A stretch of DNA of 64,000 bases, taken from the NCBI GenBank assembly GCA_965229345.1, contig OZ245872.1, positions 2,604,001 through 2,668,000 of the forward strand. The letters are read 5' to 3'. A program made the position numbers and the translations under genes. The DNA comes from PBB1 sp965229345. GTDB taxonomy: Bacteria > Pseudomonadota > Gammaproteobacteria > Burkholderiales > Burkholderiaceae_C. This document shows positions 9,101-18,149 of the stretch, piece after piece. Within the stretch, counting starts at the first letter, position 1; the number at the start of each line of letters is the position of its first letter. The notes under the pieces are model-generated. The model searched no databases and was not told the origin of the DNA. It saw only the letters and a list, made by a program, of their open reading frames with translations.

Positions 9101-12100
9101 CGCCACCTCGGTCGCCAACCTGGTGATCACGATCACCGGGACCAACGACGCCGCGGTCATCGCTGGTGCGGCAACAGGCAGTGTCACCGAAGACGGCACG
9201 CCGATCGCCAGCGGCACGTTGACGGTGAGCGACGTGGACAACCCCGCGGGCTTCGTGGCGACCACCGCAACGGGCACCTACGGCAACTTCAGCGTCGATG
9301 CGGCCGGCGGATGGATCTACACCCTGCGCAATGCCGACACCAACGTGCAGGCCTTGACCAGCGCGCAGCACCCGATCGAAAGCTTCACCGTCACGTCGAT
9401 CGACGGCACCACGAGCACGGTGACGATCACGGTCAATGGCGCCAACGAGCCGCCCGTGGCCGTCGCCACACCGGCCAGCGGCAACGAAGACGTGCCCGGC
9501 ATCCCCGTGCAACTGGGCGGCACCGATGTCGATGGAAACATCGCCGGCTTCACCATCGGCTCGCTGCCCACGAACGGCATGTTGCTCTTCGGCGGGGCCC
9601 CGGTGGCGATCGGCCAGAACATCCCGGCCATCGGGGGTGCGGCCACGCTGAGTTTCGTTCCGGCCGCGAACTTCAACGGCAGCACCGCGTTCGACTTCAC
9701 CGCGACCGACAACGAAGGCGCGGTGTCGCCATCGGTGCAGGTGCCGATCACGGTGATCGCCGTGGCCGATCCCGCGGTGATCGGCGGCGTGGCCAGCGGT
9801 GCGACGGTTGAAGACACGACTTTGACCACCGGTGGCACCCTGACGATCACCGACCCCGACGCCGGCGAAGCCGCGTTCAACCCGCTGTCCAATGTGGCAG
9901 GCGCCCACGGCACTTTCAGCATCGACGCCGCCGGCGTCTGGACCTACACGCTGAACAACGCCGACCCCGCCGTGCAGGCCCTCGGTGCCGGCCAGACGCT
10001 GCCCAACGAGACCTTCACCGTCACCTCGATCGACGGCACCTCGCAGGTCGTCACCGTCACCATCTCCGGCACCAACGACGCCCCGGTCGCCCAGGCGGCC
10101 AGCTTCAGCGTGGCTGAGGATGCGCCGCTGGTGTCCGGCTCGGTCGTCGCCACCGATGTCGATGCCAATGCGGTGCTGAGCTACAGCCTGAATGCCGCCC
10201 CTCCGCCCGGGCTGACGTTCAACACCAACGGTTCCTATTCGTTCAACGCGGCTGTCTCGGCCTACCAGTCCTTGGGCGTCGGCCAGTCGGCCGTGCTCAC
10301 GGTGCCGTACACCGTCACCGACGACCAGGGTGCCACCTCCACCGCCAACCTGGTCATCACCGTCACCGGCACCAATGACGCTCCGGTTGCCCAGGCGGCC
10401 AGCTTCAGCGTGGCCGAGGATGCACCGCTGGTGTCCGGCTCGGTCGTCGCCACCGATGTCGATGCCAATGCCGTGCTGAGCTACGGCCTGAATGCCGCCC
10501 CTCCGCCTGGGCTGACATTCAATGCGAATGGCAGCTATGCCTTCGACGCCGCGAACGCGGCCTACCAGTCGCTGGCCGCCGGCCAGCAGCAGGTGCTGAC
10601 CATCCCGTATACCGTCACCGACGATCAGGGCGCCACCTCGATCGCCAATCTGGTCATCACCGTCATCGGGACCAACGATGCACCGATTGCTCTGAACGAC
10701 AGCGCCTCGACGCCGATCAACACACCGCTTGCCAGCATCAATGTGCTGGGCAATGACAGCGACATCGATGGCGGCACGCTGAGCATCACGGCAGCCAGCC
10801 TGGTCAATCCGGCACTGGGCAGCATCTCGGTCAACCCGAATGGCACGCTGGCCTTCACGCCAGCGAGCAATGTCAGCGGTCCGGTGGTGGTGAATTACAC
10901 CGTCAGCGATGGCCAGGGCGGGTTCGCGAACGCGACCGTCACCATCAACGTGGGTGCGAACACACCGCCTGCCGGCAGCGATGCCACGGTCACCGTGGCC
11001 GAAGACGGCTCGCGCAACTTCAGCGCTGCCGACTTCGGTTACTCGGATGCCGATGCAGGACAGGGCTTCGCCCAGGTGCGCATCGATGCATTGCCCGCCG
11101 CGGGCACGCTGACGCTGAACGGCGCGGCTGTGACCGCCGGCCAGACGATCGCGGTGGCCAACCTCGGTAACCTGGTGTTCACGCCGGCACCCAATGCCAA
11201 CGGCAGCGCCTACGCGGGATTCGACTTCAGTGTGCAGGACAGCGCAGGTGCGTTCGACACCACACCCAACCGCCTGACGATCACGGTCAGCGCGGTCAAC
11301 GACGCGCCGGTGGCCACGGGCACGGCCACGCTGGCCGCCATCAACGAGGACGACCCGAACCCCACGGGTGCCAGCGTTGGCAGCCTGTTTGCAGCCCGCT
11401 TCAGCGATGCCGCCGACCAGGTCAGTGGCGGCTCGAGCGCCAACACCCTCGCTGGCATCGCCATCAGCAATCACGCCATCGACGCCAGCAAGGGCGCCTG
11501 GCAATACTCGACCGATGGCGGCGTGAACTGGACGGCGCTGCCCACTGGCAGCACTGCCTCGGCGGTGACCTTGGCCGGCAGCGACTGGCTGCGCTTCGTG
11601 CCGGCGGCCAATTACAACGGCGCCGCGACCCCGCTCGCCGCCCATCTGATCGAATCGGGCGGTGCAGCGATCGTCGGTGGCGCCACGGTCGATCTGAGTG
11701 CGGGAACGGGCGGGACCACCGTGTACTCGGCTGCGACAGTGGCTCTGAACGAGACCATCAATCCGGTCAACGACCCACCCGTGGCACGCAACGACGAAGG
11801 GGTCGTGACGGCCGCGCAGACGCTCAACGTGACCGCAGCCGAGGGCGTGATCCAGTCCACCTTAACCCCTTCGGGTCGCGACACCGATGTCGAGGGCGAT
11901 GCGTTGACCGTGTCCCGGGTCTCGGCGGGGGCCGGTGTGCCGTCGATCCTCGTTCCGGCCGGCGGGGTGACCATCGCGGGCACCTATGGCGATCTGCTGC
12001 TGCGCAACGATGGCAGCTACACCTACACCGCCAGTCGGGCGGACGCGGTTGCCACCGGCACCCGGGTCGATGATGTCTTCACCTACCAGGTGTCCGACGG

Positions 12101-13616
12101 GCACGGCGGCTTGGCGACCGCGTCGCTGACCTTGCACGTCGGCGGAGCCGCCGACACGCTGAATGCCGCGCCACCCACCACCACCGCGCTCACTGCGACG
12201 TTGGGTCTCAATGGCGAGTACTACGGCTACAACGATTTCAATCCGGGACCGACCAGCCCGAACCGGCGACATGCCGATGACGGGGTGTACGGCAACCTCG
12301 ACCGCGCAGCCGATGTCACCTCGATCGTCAACGGTCGGAACGCGGCTTTCGCGCCCCCGGGCACGCCCGGCATCGTCGGCACCTCGACCGCCGCAGCGGC
12401 CGACGCTGCCGATGCGCGCTTCACCGTGCGGGCCATCGACTACGGCACCTCGCCCACCGTCACCGGCACCTTGGGCACCAACCCCAACATCGCGGCGGGC
12501 GGTTCGACCGCGGGCCTGACCAACGACAACAGCCAGCTCTTCAAGTTCCTCAATCGCAGCGGCGGCGGCGATGCGAGCACGATCTCGGTACGACAAGGCA
12601 CGGGCGACAACGACCAGATCGGTGGCGGCCCGACCAGTGGTCTGGGCCGCACCAGCGATGCAGCCATGCGCCTGACTGGCGAGGCCTACCTGGCCGCCGG
12701 GCTGTACGACATCCGCGTCTACGCCGACGACGGTTTCCGGCTGCGGCTGGACAACCAGACGGTGGCAGCGTTTGACGACATCCAGTCGCCCACCACGCGG
12801 GTCTACACCGGGGTGCCGATCGACGGAGGCTTGACACCGCTGGAACTGCTGTACTGGGAGCAAGGTGGCAATGCAGTCCTGCGCGTCGAGTTCAAGCTGA
12901 GCGGCACCCCCGACTCCGCCTACCAGGTGCTCGGATCGCAGAACCTGCCCTTGTTCAGCGATGCGAATGCGCCAGTGCTCTCGGACCTGCAGGATCTCGT
13001 GGCCGGACCGACGCCAGGCAGCTATCTGGTGCGCACCGGCTCACTGCTGGACGGTGGCAATGGCGACGACATCCTCAACGGCAGCGCCGGGCGCGACATC
13101 CTGATCGGCGGCCAGGGCAAGGACACGCTGAACGGCGGGGCGGGCGACGACCTGATTCGTGGCGGCGCAGGCCATGACCAGCTGACGGGCGGTGCGGGTC
13201 ACGACGTCTTCCGCTGGTCGCTGGGCGACGCAGGAACCACCGGTGCACCGGCACGCGATGTCATCACCGACTTCGACAACACCCCGCACGGCGGCGATGT
13301 GCTGGACCTGCGCGATCTGCTGGTGGGCGAGTCTCATGCCGCCAACACGGTGGCGCTGCCCGCCTCCATCGGGTTGAACAACGCGCTGACGATCACCCCG
13401 CACGAAGGCAATCTCGCCAACTACCTGCACTTCTCAGCGGTCGGCGGCAACACCGTCGTCGAGATCAGTTCGACCGGCGGCTTTGCCAGCAGCTACACCC
13501 CAGCCGCTGTCGATCAGGTGATCACGCTGACCGGGTTGAATCTGGTGGGCGGCTTTACCAACGACCACCAGGTCATCAACGACCTGCTGCAACGCGGCAA
13601 ACTGGTCACCGATTGA
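6168..13616 (+). CDS. Giant RTX adhesin with LapA-type retention module and LapG-type cleavage site
   Basis: A 2482-residue secreted adhesin. Residues 1-130 form a LapA-like retention module, ending in a helix-rich linker with TAAG at 105-108; this is the motif LapG cuts in Pseudomonas fluorescens LapA. Next come many cadherin/VCBS-like repeats, each opening with NDAPVA- or EDGSRSFS-type stretches and carrying Ca2+-binding DxDxD patterns. A PA14-like domain follows (about 2005-2265, DDGFRLRLD and LELLYWEQGG), then glycine-rich RTX nonapeptides (GGNGDDILNG, GGAGDDLIRG, GGAGHD) and a C-terminal type I secretion signal with DVITDF. ATG 6168 is preferred over GTG 6144. It lies directly after lapBC, and lapD and lapG are convergent to it. 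The family is clear; the surface or ligand bound is unknown. Confidence 0.88.
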   Translation: MPTIIQTTQGTVTGLWGSAIVKGADGHAHPLKLGDIVKRGDVILTSQDGIVELTSDVHAAPVAASAATDVLTGAVPAEAPPKAAARNEVDQVIEKLAQNDTDAATAAGLAGGDGGEFLPGLRVDRITESLTALGLNNNQQTDANDVPPVDAAAASAAALANIAPSALDGAVSGLENTTLPVALRGVDSDGNVVSVTVTNIPTGGTLLLADGITLVSAGQTLTPAQAAGLLFKPAVDFVGQAAITFFVTDNQGSTSNGATVSLNVVDTNPPANQPPVAVNDIATAVEDTPATGNVLGNDSDPDGNALTVTQFSLGSVTYAAGDTAVLAGIGRLTLAANGAYTFTPEPNYNGPVPVATYTVSDGIASVTATLTLSVSAVNDAPVAQNDLASTPVNAPTTIAVLANDSDVDGDTLTVTSASVDPALGTVTVNPNGTLAFNPANNVSGPVVIQYTISDGQGGTANATVTVNIGPNTPPEGTDTTVTVTEDGTRSFSAADFGFSDADAGQSFANLRIDVLPAAGSLTLSGTAVVAGQVIAVADLGNLVFTPAPNANGSGYASFSFSVQDSAGAFDTAPNQITIDVGAVNDPPVAVDDLASTPINTSTTIAVLGNDSDADGNALTVTAASVDPTRGTVTINPDGTLAFTPAGNVSGPVLVSYTISDGQGGFASATVTVNVGPNTPPTGTDAVVVIAEDGSRSFSAPDFGFSDADAGQSFANVRIDALPTAGTLTLSGVAVAAGQVIPVAELGNLVYAPAPNANGSGYASFSFSVQDSGGAFDTAPNQITIDVTPVADAAVIGGVASGATVEDTTLTTGGTLTITDPDAGEAAFNPLSNVAGAHGTFSIDAAGVWTYTLNNADPAVQALGAGQTLPNESFTVTSIDGTSQVVTVTISGTNDAPVAQAASFSVAEDAPLVSGSVVATDVDANAVLSYGLNAAPPPGLTFNTNGSYTFDASNAAYQSLAAGQQQVLTIPYTVTDDQGATSVANLVITITGTNDAAVIAGAATGSVTEDGTPIASGTLTVSDVDNPAGFVATTATGTYGNFSVDAAGGWIYTLRNADTNVQALTSAQHPIESFTVTSIDGTTSTVTITVNGANEPPVAVATPASGNEDVPGIPVQLGGTDVDGNIAGFTIGSLPTNGMLLFGGAPVAIGQNIPAIGGAATLSFVPAANFNGSTAFDFTATDNEGAVSPSVQVPITVIAVADPAVIGGVASGATVEDTTLTTGGTLTITDPDAGEAAFNPLSNVAGAHGTFSIDAAGVWTYTLNNADPAVQALGAGQTLPNETFTVTSIDGTSQVVTVTISGTNDAPVAQAASFSVAEDAPLVSGSVVATDVDANAVLSYSLNAAPPPGLTFNTNGSYSFNAAVSAYQSLGVGQSAVLTVPYTVTDDQGATSTANLVITVTGTNDAPVAQAASFSVAEDAPLVSGSVVATDVDANAVLSYGLNAAPPPGLTFNANGSYAFDAANAAYQSLAAGQQQVLTIPYTVTDDQGATSIANLVITVIGTNDAPIALNDSASTPINTPLASINVLGNDSDIDGGTLSITAASLVNPALGSISVNPNGTLAFTPASNVSGPVVVNYTVSDGQGGFANATVTINVGANTPPAGSDATVTVAEDGSRNFSAADFGYSDADAGQGFAQVRIDALPAAGTLTLNGAAVTAGQTIAVANLGNLVFTPAPNANGSAYAGFDFSVQDSAGAFDTTPNRLTITVSAVNDAPVATGTATLAAINEDDPNPTGASVGSLFAARFSDAADQVSGGSSANTLAGIAISNHAIDASKGAWQYSTDGGVNWTALPTGSTASAVTLAGSDWLRFVPAANYNGAATPLAAHLIESGGAAIVGGATVDLSAGTGGTTVYSAATVALNETINPVNDPPVARNDEGVVTAAQTLNVTAAEGVIQSTLTPSGRDTDVEGDALTVSRVSAGAGVPSILVPAGGVTIAGTYGDLLLRNDGSYTYTASRADAVATGTRVDDVFTYQVSDGHGGLATASLTLHVGGAADTLNAAPPTTTALTATLGLNGEYYGYNDFNPGPTSPNRRHADDGVYGNLDRAADVTSIVNGRNAAFAPPGTPGIVGTSTAAAADAADARFTVRAIDYGTSPTVTGTLGTNPNIAAGGSTAGLTNDNSQLFKFLNRSGGGDASTISVRQGTGDNDQIGGGPTSGLGRTSDAAMRLTGEAYLAAGLYDIRVYADDGFRLRLDNQTVAAFDDIQSPTTRVYTGVPIDGGLTPLELLYWEQGGNAVLRVEFKLSGTPDSAYQVLGSQNLPLFSDANAPVLSDLQDLVAGPTPGSYLVRTGSLLDGGNGDDILNGSAGRDILIGGQGKDTLNGGAGDDLIRGGAGHDQLTGGAGHDVFRWSLGDAGTTGAPARDVITDFDNTPHGGDVLDLRDLLVGESHAANTVALPASIGLNNALTITPHEGNLANYLHFSAVGGNTVVEISSTGGFASSYTPAAVDQVITLTGLNLVGGFTNDHQVINDLLQRGKLVTD
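8556..8745 (+). repeat. Long exact intragenic repeat, copy 1 (identical to 9786-9975)
   Basis: Within the adhesin gene, 190 bases here match 9786-9975 without a difference that I can see by eye. Similarity continues with scattered changes for several hundred more bases. The offset is 1230 bases, 410 codons, so the reading frame is kept. It encodes one VCBS repeat (ASGATVEDTT through NNADPAVQ). Confidence 0.85.
9786..9975 (+). repeat. Long exact intragenic repeat, copy 2 (identical to 8556-8745)
   Basis: Second copy of the VCBS-repeat block. Identity at synonymous sites as well as protein level implies recent duplication or gene conversion, not only selection on the protein. Confidence 0.85.
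10381..10513 (+). repeat. Exact repeat of 8851-8983 in the adhesin gene; diverged copy at 10081
   Basis: About 133 bases from ctccggttgc to gctgacattc are identical to 8851-8983. A third copy beginning at 10081 has a few substitutions. Each encodes the AQAASFSVAEDAPLVSGS module. The three copies are in frame, so recombination among them would add or delete 300, 1230 or 1530 bases without a frameshift. Confidence 0.8.
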
Positions 13617-13628
13617 CAACCGCGGGCC

Positions 13629-15554
13629 TCACGGCTCGACCGTGAGCGTGCTGATCCAGGGGCCGGTGGCGCCGTCGATGCCGCAGTCCCACAGGCGGGC
13701 GGCATCGATGGCGTCAGCGACGCCCTCGGCATAGACCTGGATGCCCAGGCCATGCAGCAAGCCGACGGTGCTGCGCACGAACAATGCGCGGTGTTCGTCG
13801 CGGCCCACCCCGGAGATCACGGCTGCATCGAGCTTCAGGTAATCGAGGCCGGCCTCGAACAGCCGGGGGATCTGGCCCAGCCGCTCTCCGGCATGCTCGA
13901 TGCCGAAGCGGGCGCCGGTCGACCGCAACTGCCGCCCCAGCTCGCGCAGCAGTTCGAAATGCTCCACCGCCGCCACCTCGGCCACCTCGAGCGAGATCAA
14001 CCGGGCCGCCTGCGGCTTCGCCCACAGCAGGGCCCGCACGCGGGCAGCGAAACCGCTGTCCTGCAGCGAGGCCGGCGACAGGTTGACGCAGCGCGGACGG
14101 CCGTCGTGATCGGCCGCGTTGATGGCCAGGCTCAGCGCGCGTTCATCGACCGCGCTCGTGAGTCGGCTGCGCACGGCCAGTGGCAGCCAGCGCGCGGCAG
14201 GTTCGAAGGTGCCCTCCGACTCGAGCTGCAGGCGCAATGGGCACTCGAGATGCAGCAACCGCCGCTGCGCATCGAGCACCGGGAACTCCATCAACCAAAC
14301 CCGCTCGGCGCGACTCAACGCATGTTCAATGCGCTGGCGCCAGGCACCTTCGCCCAGGACAGCCAGCCCACCCGGCGGGTGCACGCCGAACTCGACCGCG
14401 AACGCGCCCCGGCTCTCGGCCCGGGCCAGTGCCGCATCGGCTGAGCCCATCACCTGACCGGCCTGCATGCCGCGATGCACTTCGACCGCGCCGATGCAGA
14501 CCGCCGCGCCGTTGCCCAACGTGGGCAGCACCAGCCGGAGCGCCTGCGCCAGCGTCTGCGCCGTTTCATGGACGACGCCTGGCGCCGGCAGGCACAACGC
14601 GAAATCGGAACCGTTCAGGCGACCGAGGAAGCAGCCCTTGACCTCGTCGGCATAGGGTTGGAGGGATTGCGCAATCGTCACCAGCATGCGGTCGGTGGCC
14701 ACGTGGCCGAACTGACGGTTCAGCGCAGCGAGTTCCATCACCCGCAGCAACACCAGCCCGCCCTCCGCTGGGCCATCTTCGCGCTCCAGGGACGCGGCCA
14801 GCTGGAACAGGAAGTGGCTGCGGTTGGACAAGCCCGTCAGGGCATCGCCATTGATCTGGCGATGCAAGGCGTCGAGCTGGGCAGCCTGCGCGCGCGACGT
14901 CATGCGCAGCCGGTCGACCAGTGAATTCATCGCACGCGTCAGGCGCTGCAACTCAGGCACCTGCGGTTCCGACACCGTGACGAATTCGCCCTTTTCAAGG
15001 GAAAGGGCCTGCACCACGGCCTGATCCAGAGGCCGGCTGATGCGGCGCACCACCGCCCAGCCCAGGGCGGCTGCGAACAAGCCCACCAGTGCCATCGTCT
15101 GCGCCGTGCGCAGCGTGCTGGACCACAGCGCATCGTGGGCATACGAGACATGGCTCTCCACCAGCACCTGACCCAGCGCCCGCCAGCCATCGGACACCTG
15201 CGCGGTGCCCGCCTGCGAGGTGATGGGCACCGCCGACACGAACCAGGCAGGAGCCGTGCCCGATGGCACGTCCGCATCGCGGCTGAACACCAGCTTGCCG
15301 TCGGCCGACCGCAGCTGCACACGCCGGTAGTAGCCGGTGTCGAACTGAGCGGCCATCAGCAGCGACATCAGCTCGGCATCGCCCTTCTGCTGCGAAAGCG
15401 CCAGCGCCAACGAGGCCGCGTTGTCGCTGTTCTTCAGCCTCAGCTGTGTTTGCAACAGCTCGCGTGCCGAGCCTGTGGCCACGGCGATGCTGCCCACGAA
15501 GGCGAGCAACACGGTGGCCAGCAGCAGCAGCCAGACTTGACGGATCAGCGACAT
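13629..15554 (-). CDS. lapD: LapD-type inside-out c-di-GMP receptor (degenerate GGDEF-EAL)
   Basis: A 641-residue inner-membrane receptor. It has TM1 (about 8-27), a LapD/MoxY periplasmic domain (28-150), TM2 (about 152-168), HAMP, then GGDEF and EAL domains. Both enzymatic domains look inactive: the GGDEF position reads NGSDF, the EAL position LEC, and the DDFG region IEHAG. Conserved EAL fold residues (CVNLSPASL, YLKLD, YAEGVA) remain and may bind c-di-GMP. In the Lap model, c-di-GMP-bound LapD sequesters LapG in the periplasm and so protects the adhesin. ATG 15554 has a good GGAG site just upstream; earlier in-frame starts are not protein-like. It lies 37 bases after lapG, probably in one transcript. 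Confidence 0.9.
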   Translation of the reverse strand: MSLIRQVWLLLLATVLLAFVGSIAVATGSARELLQTQLRLKNSDNAASLALALSQQKGDAELMSLLMAAQFDTGYYRRVQLRSADGKLVFSRDADVPSGTAPAWFVSAVPITSQAGTAQVSDGWRALGQVLVESHVSYAHDALWSSTLRTAQTMALVGLFAAALGWAVVRRISRPLDQAVVQALSLEKGEFVTVSEPQVPELQRLTRAMNSLVDRLRMTSRAQAAQLDALHRQINGDALTGLSNRSHFLFQLAASLEREDGPAEGGLVLLRVMELAALNRQFGHVATDRMLVTIAQSLQPYADEVKGCFLGRLNGSDFALCLPAPGVVHETAQTLAQALRLVLPTLGNGAAVCIGAVEVHRGMQAGQVMGSADAALARAESRGAFAVEFGVHPPGGLAVLGEGAWRQRIEHALSRAERVWLMEFPVLDAQRRLLHLECPLRLQLESEGTFEPAARWLPLAVRSRLTSAVDERALSLAINAADHDGRPRCVNLSPASLQDSGFAARVRALLWAKPQAARLISLEVAEVAAVEHFELLRELGRQLRSTGARFGIEHAGERLGQIPRLFEAGLDYLKLDAAVISGVGRDEHRALFVRSTVGLLHGLGIQVYAEGVADAIDAARLWDCGIDGATGPWISTLTVEP

Positions 15555-15591
15555 GATCGCTCCTTGTAATCGATGAATTGGCGATGCGCCG

Positions 15592-16290
15592 TCACGGTGG
15601 GAACCCTTCCGCACGTGCCTTGGCCAGCGCGTCGCGCCAGCGCGACAGCCGCGCGAGCGGATCCCCGGCCGATTGCGCACCCGTTCCTTGCCAGAGACCG
15701 TCGGCGTTGAAGCTGAACACCGGCGTCAGGTCAGGGCGGCGCGAGGCCGGGCGCAGCTCGGAAATCAGGTTGTCCAGAATCAACGGCTCGGCATCCGGCT
15801 GCGCGTAGTACGCCAGCACCATGTGCGCCTGCACCGGCCCGCCCAGTCCGCCCATCTGCGCCCGGACATAGACCAACCGGAGCTTGCTGGCAGCGACGCC
15901 GACTGCACGCAGGCTGAAGTACTTGGCGAGCGCGAAGTCCTCGCAATCGCCCTCGCCCTTGCCCATCATCTCGAACGGGCTGGCCCAGTAATCGATCTGG
16001 CCCCAGACCTGCACGTCGTCGCGAAAGACGATCCGGCGGTTGAAGAAATCGTTGATGGCTTGCAACCGGGCGACATCCCCCTGCAGCAGCGCTGCCGCCA
16101 ACACCGGACGCAGGGCCTGCCAAGCAGAGATCGCTTTCGTGCCGTGCGCCTGCGCGGCCGAGGCCATTCGGTCTACATCGCCTGGGGGCTCCGCCCACAC
16201 CGCTGCCTGCAGGCCGGCCACCAGCACACCACGCCCGATCCAGCATGGCCATCGGCGGGTGAATGCGGTCAGGAGATCACGGCGATTCAC
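15592..16290 (-). CDS. lapG: LapG-type periplasmic cysteine protease (BTLCP, transglutaminase-like)
   Basis: A 232-residue protease expected to cut the adhesin's N-terminal TAAG linker. A hydrophobic signal segment lies at about 16-33. The family block WASPFEMMGKGEGDCEDFA is intact, with catalytic Cys116; His156 is in QAHMVLAYY and Asp173 in ILDNL, completing the Cys-His-Asp triad. Calcium-binding acidic residues cluster around GDCED. The start is GTG at 16290 (MNRRDLLTAF). It is the first gene of a lapG-lapD unit, divergent from lapE. Cell release of the adhesin is inferred from Pseudomonas. Confidence 0.92.
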   Translation of the reverse strand: MNRRDLLTAFTRRWPCWIGRGVLVAGLQAAVWAEPPGDVDRMASAAQAHGTKAISAWQALRPVLAAALLQGDVARLQAINDFFNRRIVFRDDVQVWGQIDYWASPFEMMGKGEGDCEDFALAKYFSLRAVGVAASKLRLVYVRAQMGGLGGPVQAHMVLAYYAQPDAEPLILDNLISELRPASRRPDLTPVFSFNADGLWQGTGAQSAGDPLARLSRWRDALAKARAEGFPP

Positions 16291-16609
16291 GGGCGTGGGG
16301 CGCGCGCTCGTGCGGGACGGGCGTCAGTTGGAGAGTGCGGCGTGCCTTCACGGAAGGTGAAGGCGCAGGAGTGATGCCTCGTTGTCGTCCGCCAGCCCCC
16401 CAACTTGAGCGATCGTCCTCGGGCACCGTTCGCGCCCGCAGCGTGGCGGACTCGACAGGCTGCGTGGCGGTCGAATCTTGTTGCAATTGAGTCACTTCGG
16501 CGTTCGAGCCGTGTTCGTCGGGACATAAACTCATTCGCGGTCGTCTTCGCCAAGACGCTCTGCGTTTTTGAACGGTCGGCCCTCCTGCAAACCGCCACCA
16601 CTCCAGCCC

Positions 16610-18082
16610 ATGCGCCCTACCCGCTCCCTGATCGCTCTTGCCGTTGTCGTGCTGTGCCAGGGTCAGCCCTTGCAGGCACAAGTGACGGGCGTTGCCGCCG
16701 ACCCCTTGCGTCACGCCGTCGAGAAGGCGCTGAAGACGAACCCGGAGGTGACCGCGCGTTTCAATGCCTACCGAGCCGCCAACGATGCGGTCGACGTGGC
16801 ACGCGGGGGATGGCTGCCTCGCCTGGACCTGAGCGCCAGTGTCGGCGTCGACCGCGACCGGATCACCTCACGGCTGCCGCAGAGCGAGACGCTGAATCGC
16901 CGGGGCGCGGCCCTGACGCTGACTCAACTGCTGTGGGACGGGCTGGGAACACAGCACGAGATCGATCGCTTCGGCCATGACCGACTGGCCCGCTACTTCG
17001 ACCTGCTGGAGGCGACCGAGCAGACCTCGCTGGAGGCTGCACGCGCGCTCTACGACGTGCAGCGCTTCCAGCGCCTGGTGGCGTTGGCAGAAGACAACTA
17101 TGTGCAGCACCGCTATGCCTCGCAGCAGATCCAGTCGCGCTTTCGTGCGGGCGTTGGACGCGGGGTCGATCTCGAACAGGCCAACGCCCGGCTGGCACTG
17201 GCCGAATCGAACCTGACCACGGAAACCGCGAACCTGCACGATGTGATGACGCGCTATGCACGCATCGTGGGCGAGCTCCCGCCGCAGCGCACCGACGTCA
17301 CCCCGCCGCTGGCGGTACTCAGCGCCGAACTGCCCTCCAGCAGCACCGAAGTGCTCAACCGGGCGGTGGTCCAAAGCCCCGCGGTCAGTGCCAGCATCGA
17401 GGCGGTTCGCGCCGCACGGCTGTCAGTCCAGGTGCGTGATTCGGCATTTCAACCCCGCCTCGAGGCGCGGGTGCGCAGTGGGATCGGCAACAACTTCGAC
17501 GGGGTGCGCGACCAGAAGCGAGACAGTTCGGCCGAGCTGGTGCTGAACTGGAACCTGTTCAACGGCGGCTCCGATCAGGCCCGGGTACGCCAACAGGTCA
17601 ACCTTCTCAGCCAGACCGAAGACTTGCGCGACAAAGCCTGCCAGGACGTGCGTCAGACCGCCGCCATCGCTTTCAACGACACCCGCAAACTGACCGAGCA
17701 GCTGGTGCTGCTGGACCGCAACACGCTGGCCATCGAGAAGGCGCGTGACGCCTACCGCCAGCAGTTCGACATCGGTCAGCGCAGCCTGCTCGATCTGCTG
17801 AATGCCGAGAACGAGCTCTACACCGCCCGTCGCGCGTATGCCAATGCCGAGTACGACCGTGCGCTGGCCTTTGCGCGCACGCACGCCGGCATGAGTCAGC
17901 TCACCGCAAAGCTGGGCCTGGCCCGTCCGGCCAGCCTGAACGATGAGGCGAATGGCTGGAACTCCGGTGAAGACGGCCCAGCCCGCTGCCCGGAGGCGAC
18001 CATCGTGCTGCCACCGATCGACATCGAGGCACTGGCACGCCGGGTGCCTGCGCTGGCAGAGCCCGGCAAACCCGCACGCTGA
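16610..18082 (+). CDS. lapE: TolC-family outer-membrane channel of the Lap exporter (LapE)
   Basis: A 490-residue outer-membrane efflux protein. It has a signal peptide (about 1-22, ending LQAQ) and two OEP repeats with the typical long amphipathic helices. Examples are ALKTNPEVTARFNAYRAAND at the N-terminal side and QFDIGQRSLLDLLNAENELY at the C-terminal side; the latter is a strong TolC/LapE signature. ATG 16610 begins a normal signal peptide, so upstream in-frame codons were not used. The 320-bp gap to the divergent lapG holds the promoters of both; I recognised no convincing promoter boxes in it. Confidence 0.9.
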   Translation: MRPTRSLIALAVVVLCQGQPLQAQVTGVAADPLRHAVEKALKTNPEVTARFNAYRAANDAVDVARGGWLPRLDLSASVGVDRDRITSRLPQSETLNRRGAALTLTQLLWDGLGTQHEIDRFGHDRLARYFDLLEATEQTSLEAARALYDVQRFQRLVALAEDNYVQHRYASQQIQSRFRAGVGRGVDLEQANARLALAESNLTTETANLHDVMTRYARIVGELPPQRTDVTPPLAVLSAELPSSSTEVLNRAVVQSPAVSASIEAVRAARLSVQVRDSAFQPRLEARVRSGIGNNFDGVRDQKRDSSAELVLNWNLFNGGSDQARVRQQVNLLSQTEDLRDKACQDVRQTAAIAFNDTRKLTEQLVLLDRNTLAIEKARDAYRQQFDIGQRSLLDLLNAENELYTARRAYANAEYDRALAFARTHAGMSQLTAKLGLARPASLNDEANGWNSGEDGPARCPEATIVLPPIDIEALARRVPALAEPGKPAR

Positions 18083-18149
18083 AACAGGCGCGCGGCGCAA
18101 CCGCATCGCCAGCGCCGGGGCTGCGTCGACGCCCCCGCATACGAGGGGG

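Noticed and set aside
8541..10680. Repeated DNA that might be taken for a CRISPR array
   Set aside because: The repeats are long, in frame, inside one coding sequence and encode VCBS/cadherin-like domains; there are no short repeats with unique spacers.
6060..11645. 1861-codon open frame on the minus strand across the adhesin gene
   Set aside because: It is the antisense of a high-GC, repeat-rich gene. The product is Arg/Gly/His-rich with echoing repeats that mirror the adhesin, and it has no recognisable domain.
13628..13646. Hairpin CTCACGG/CCGTGAG between the adhesin and lapD ends as a terminator
   Set aside because: A perfect 7-base stem, but there is no T-run on either strand and it overlaps the lapD stop; the evidence is too weak to call.
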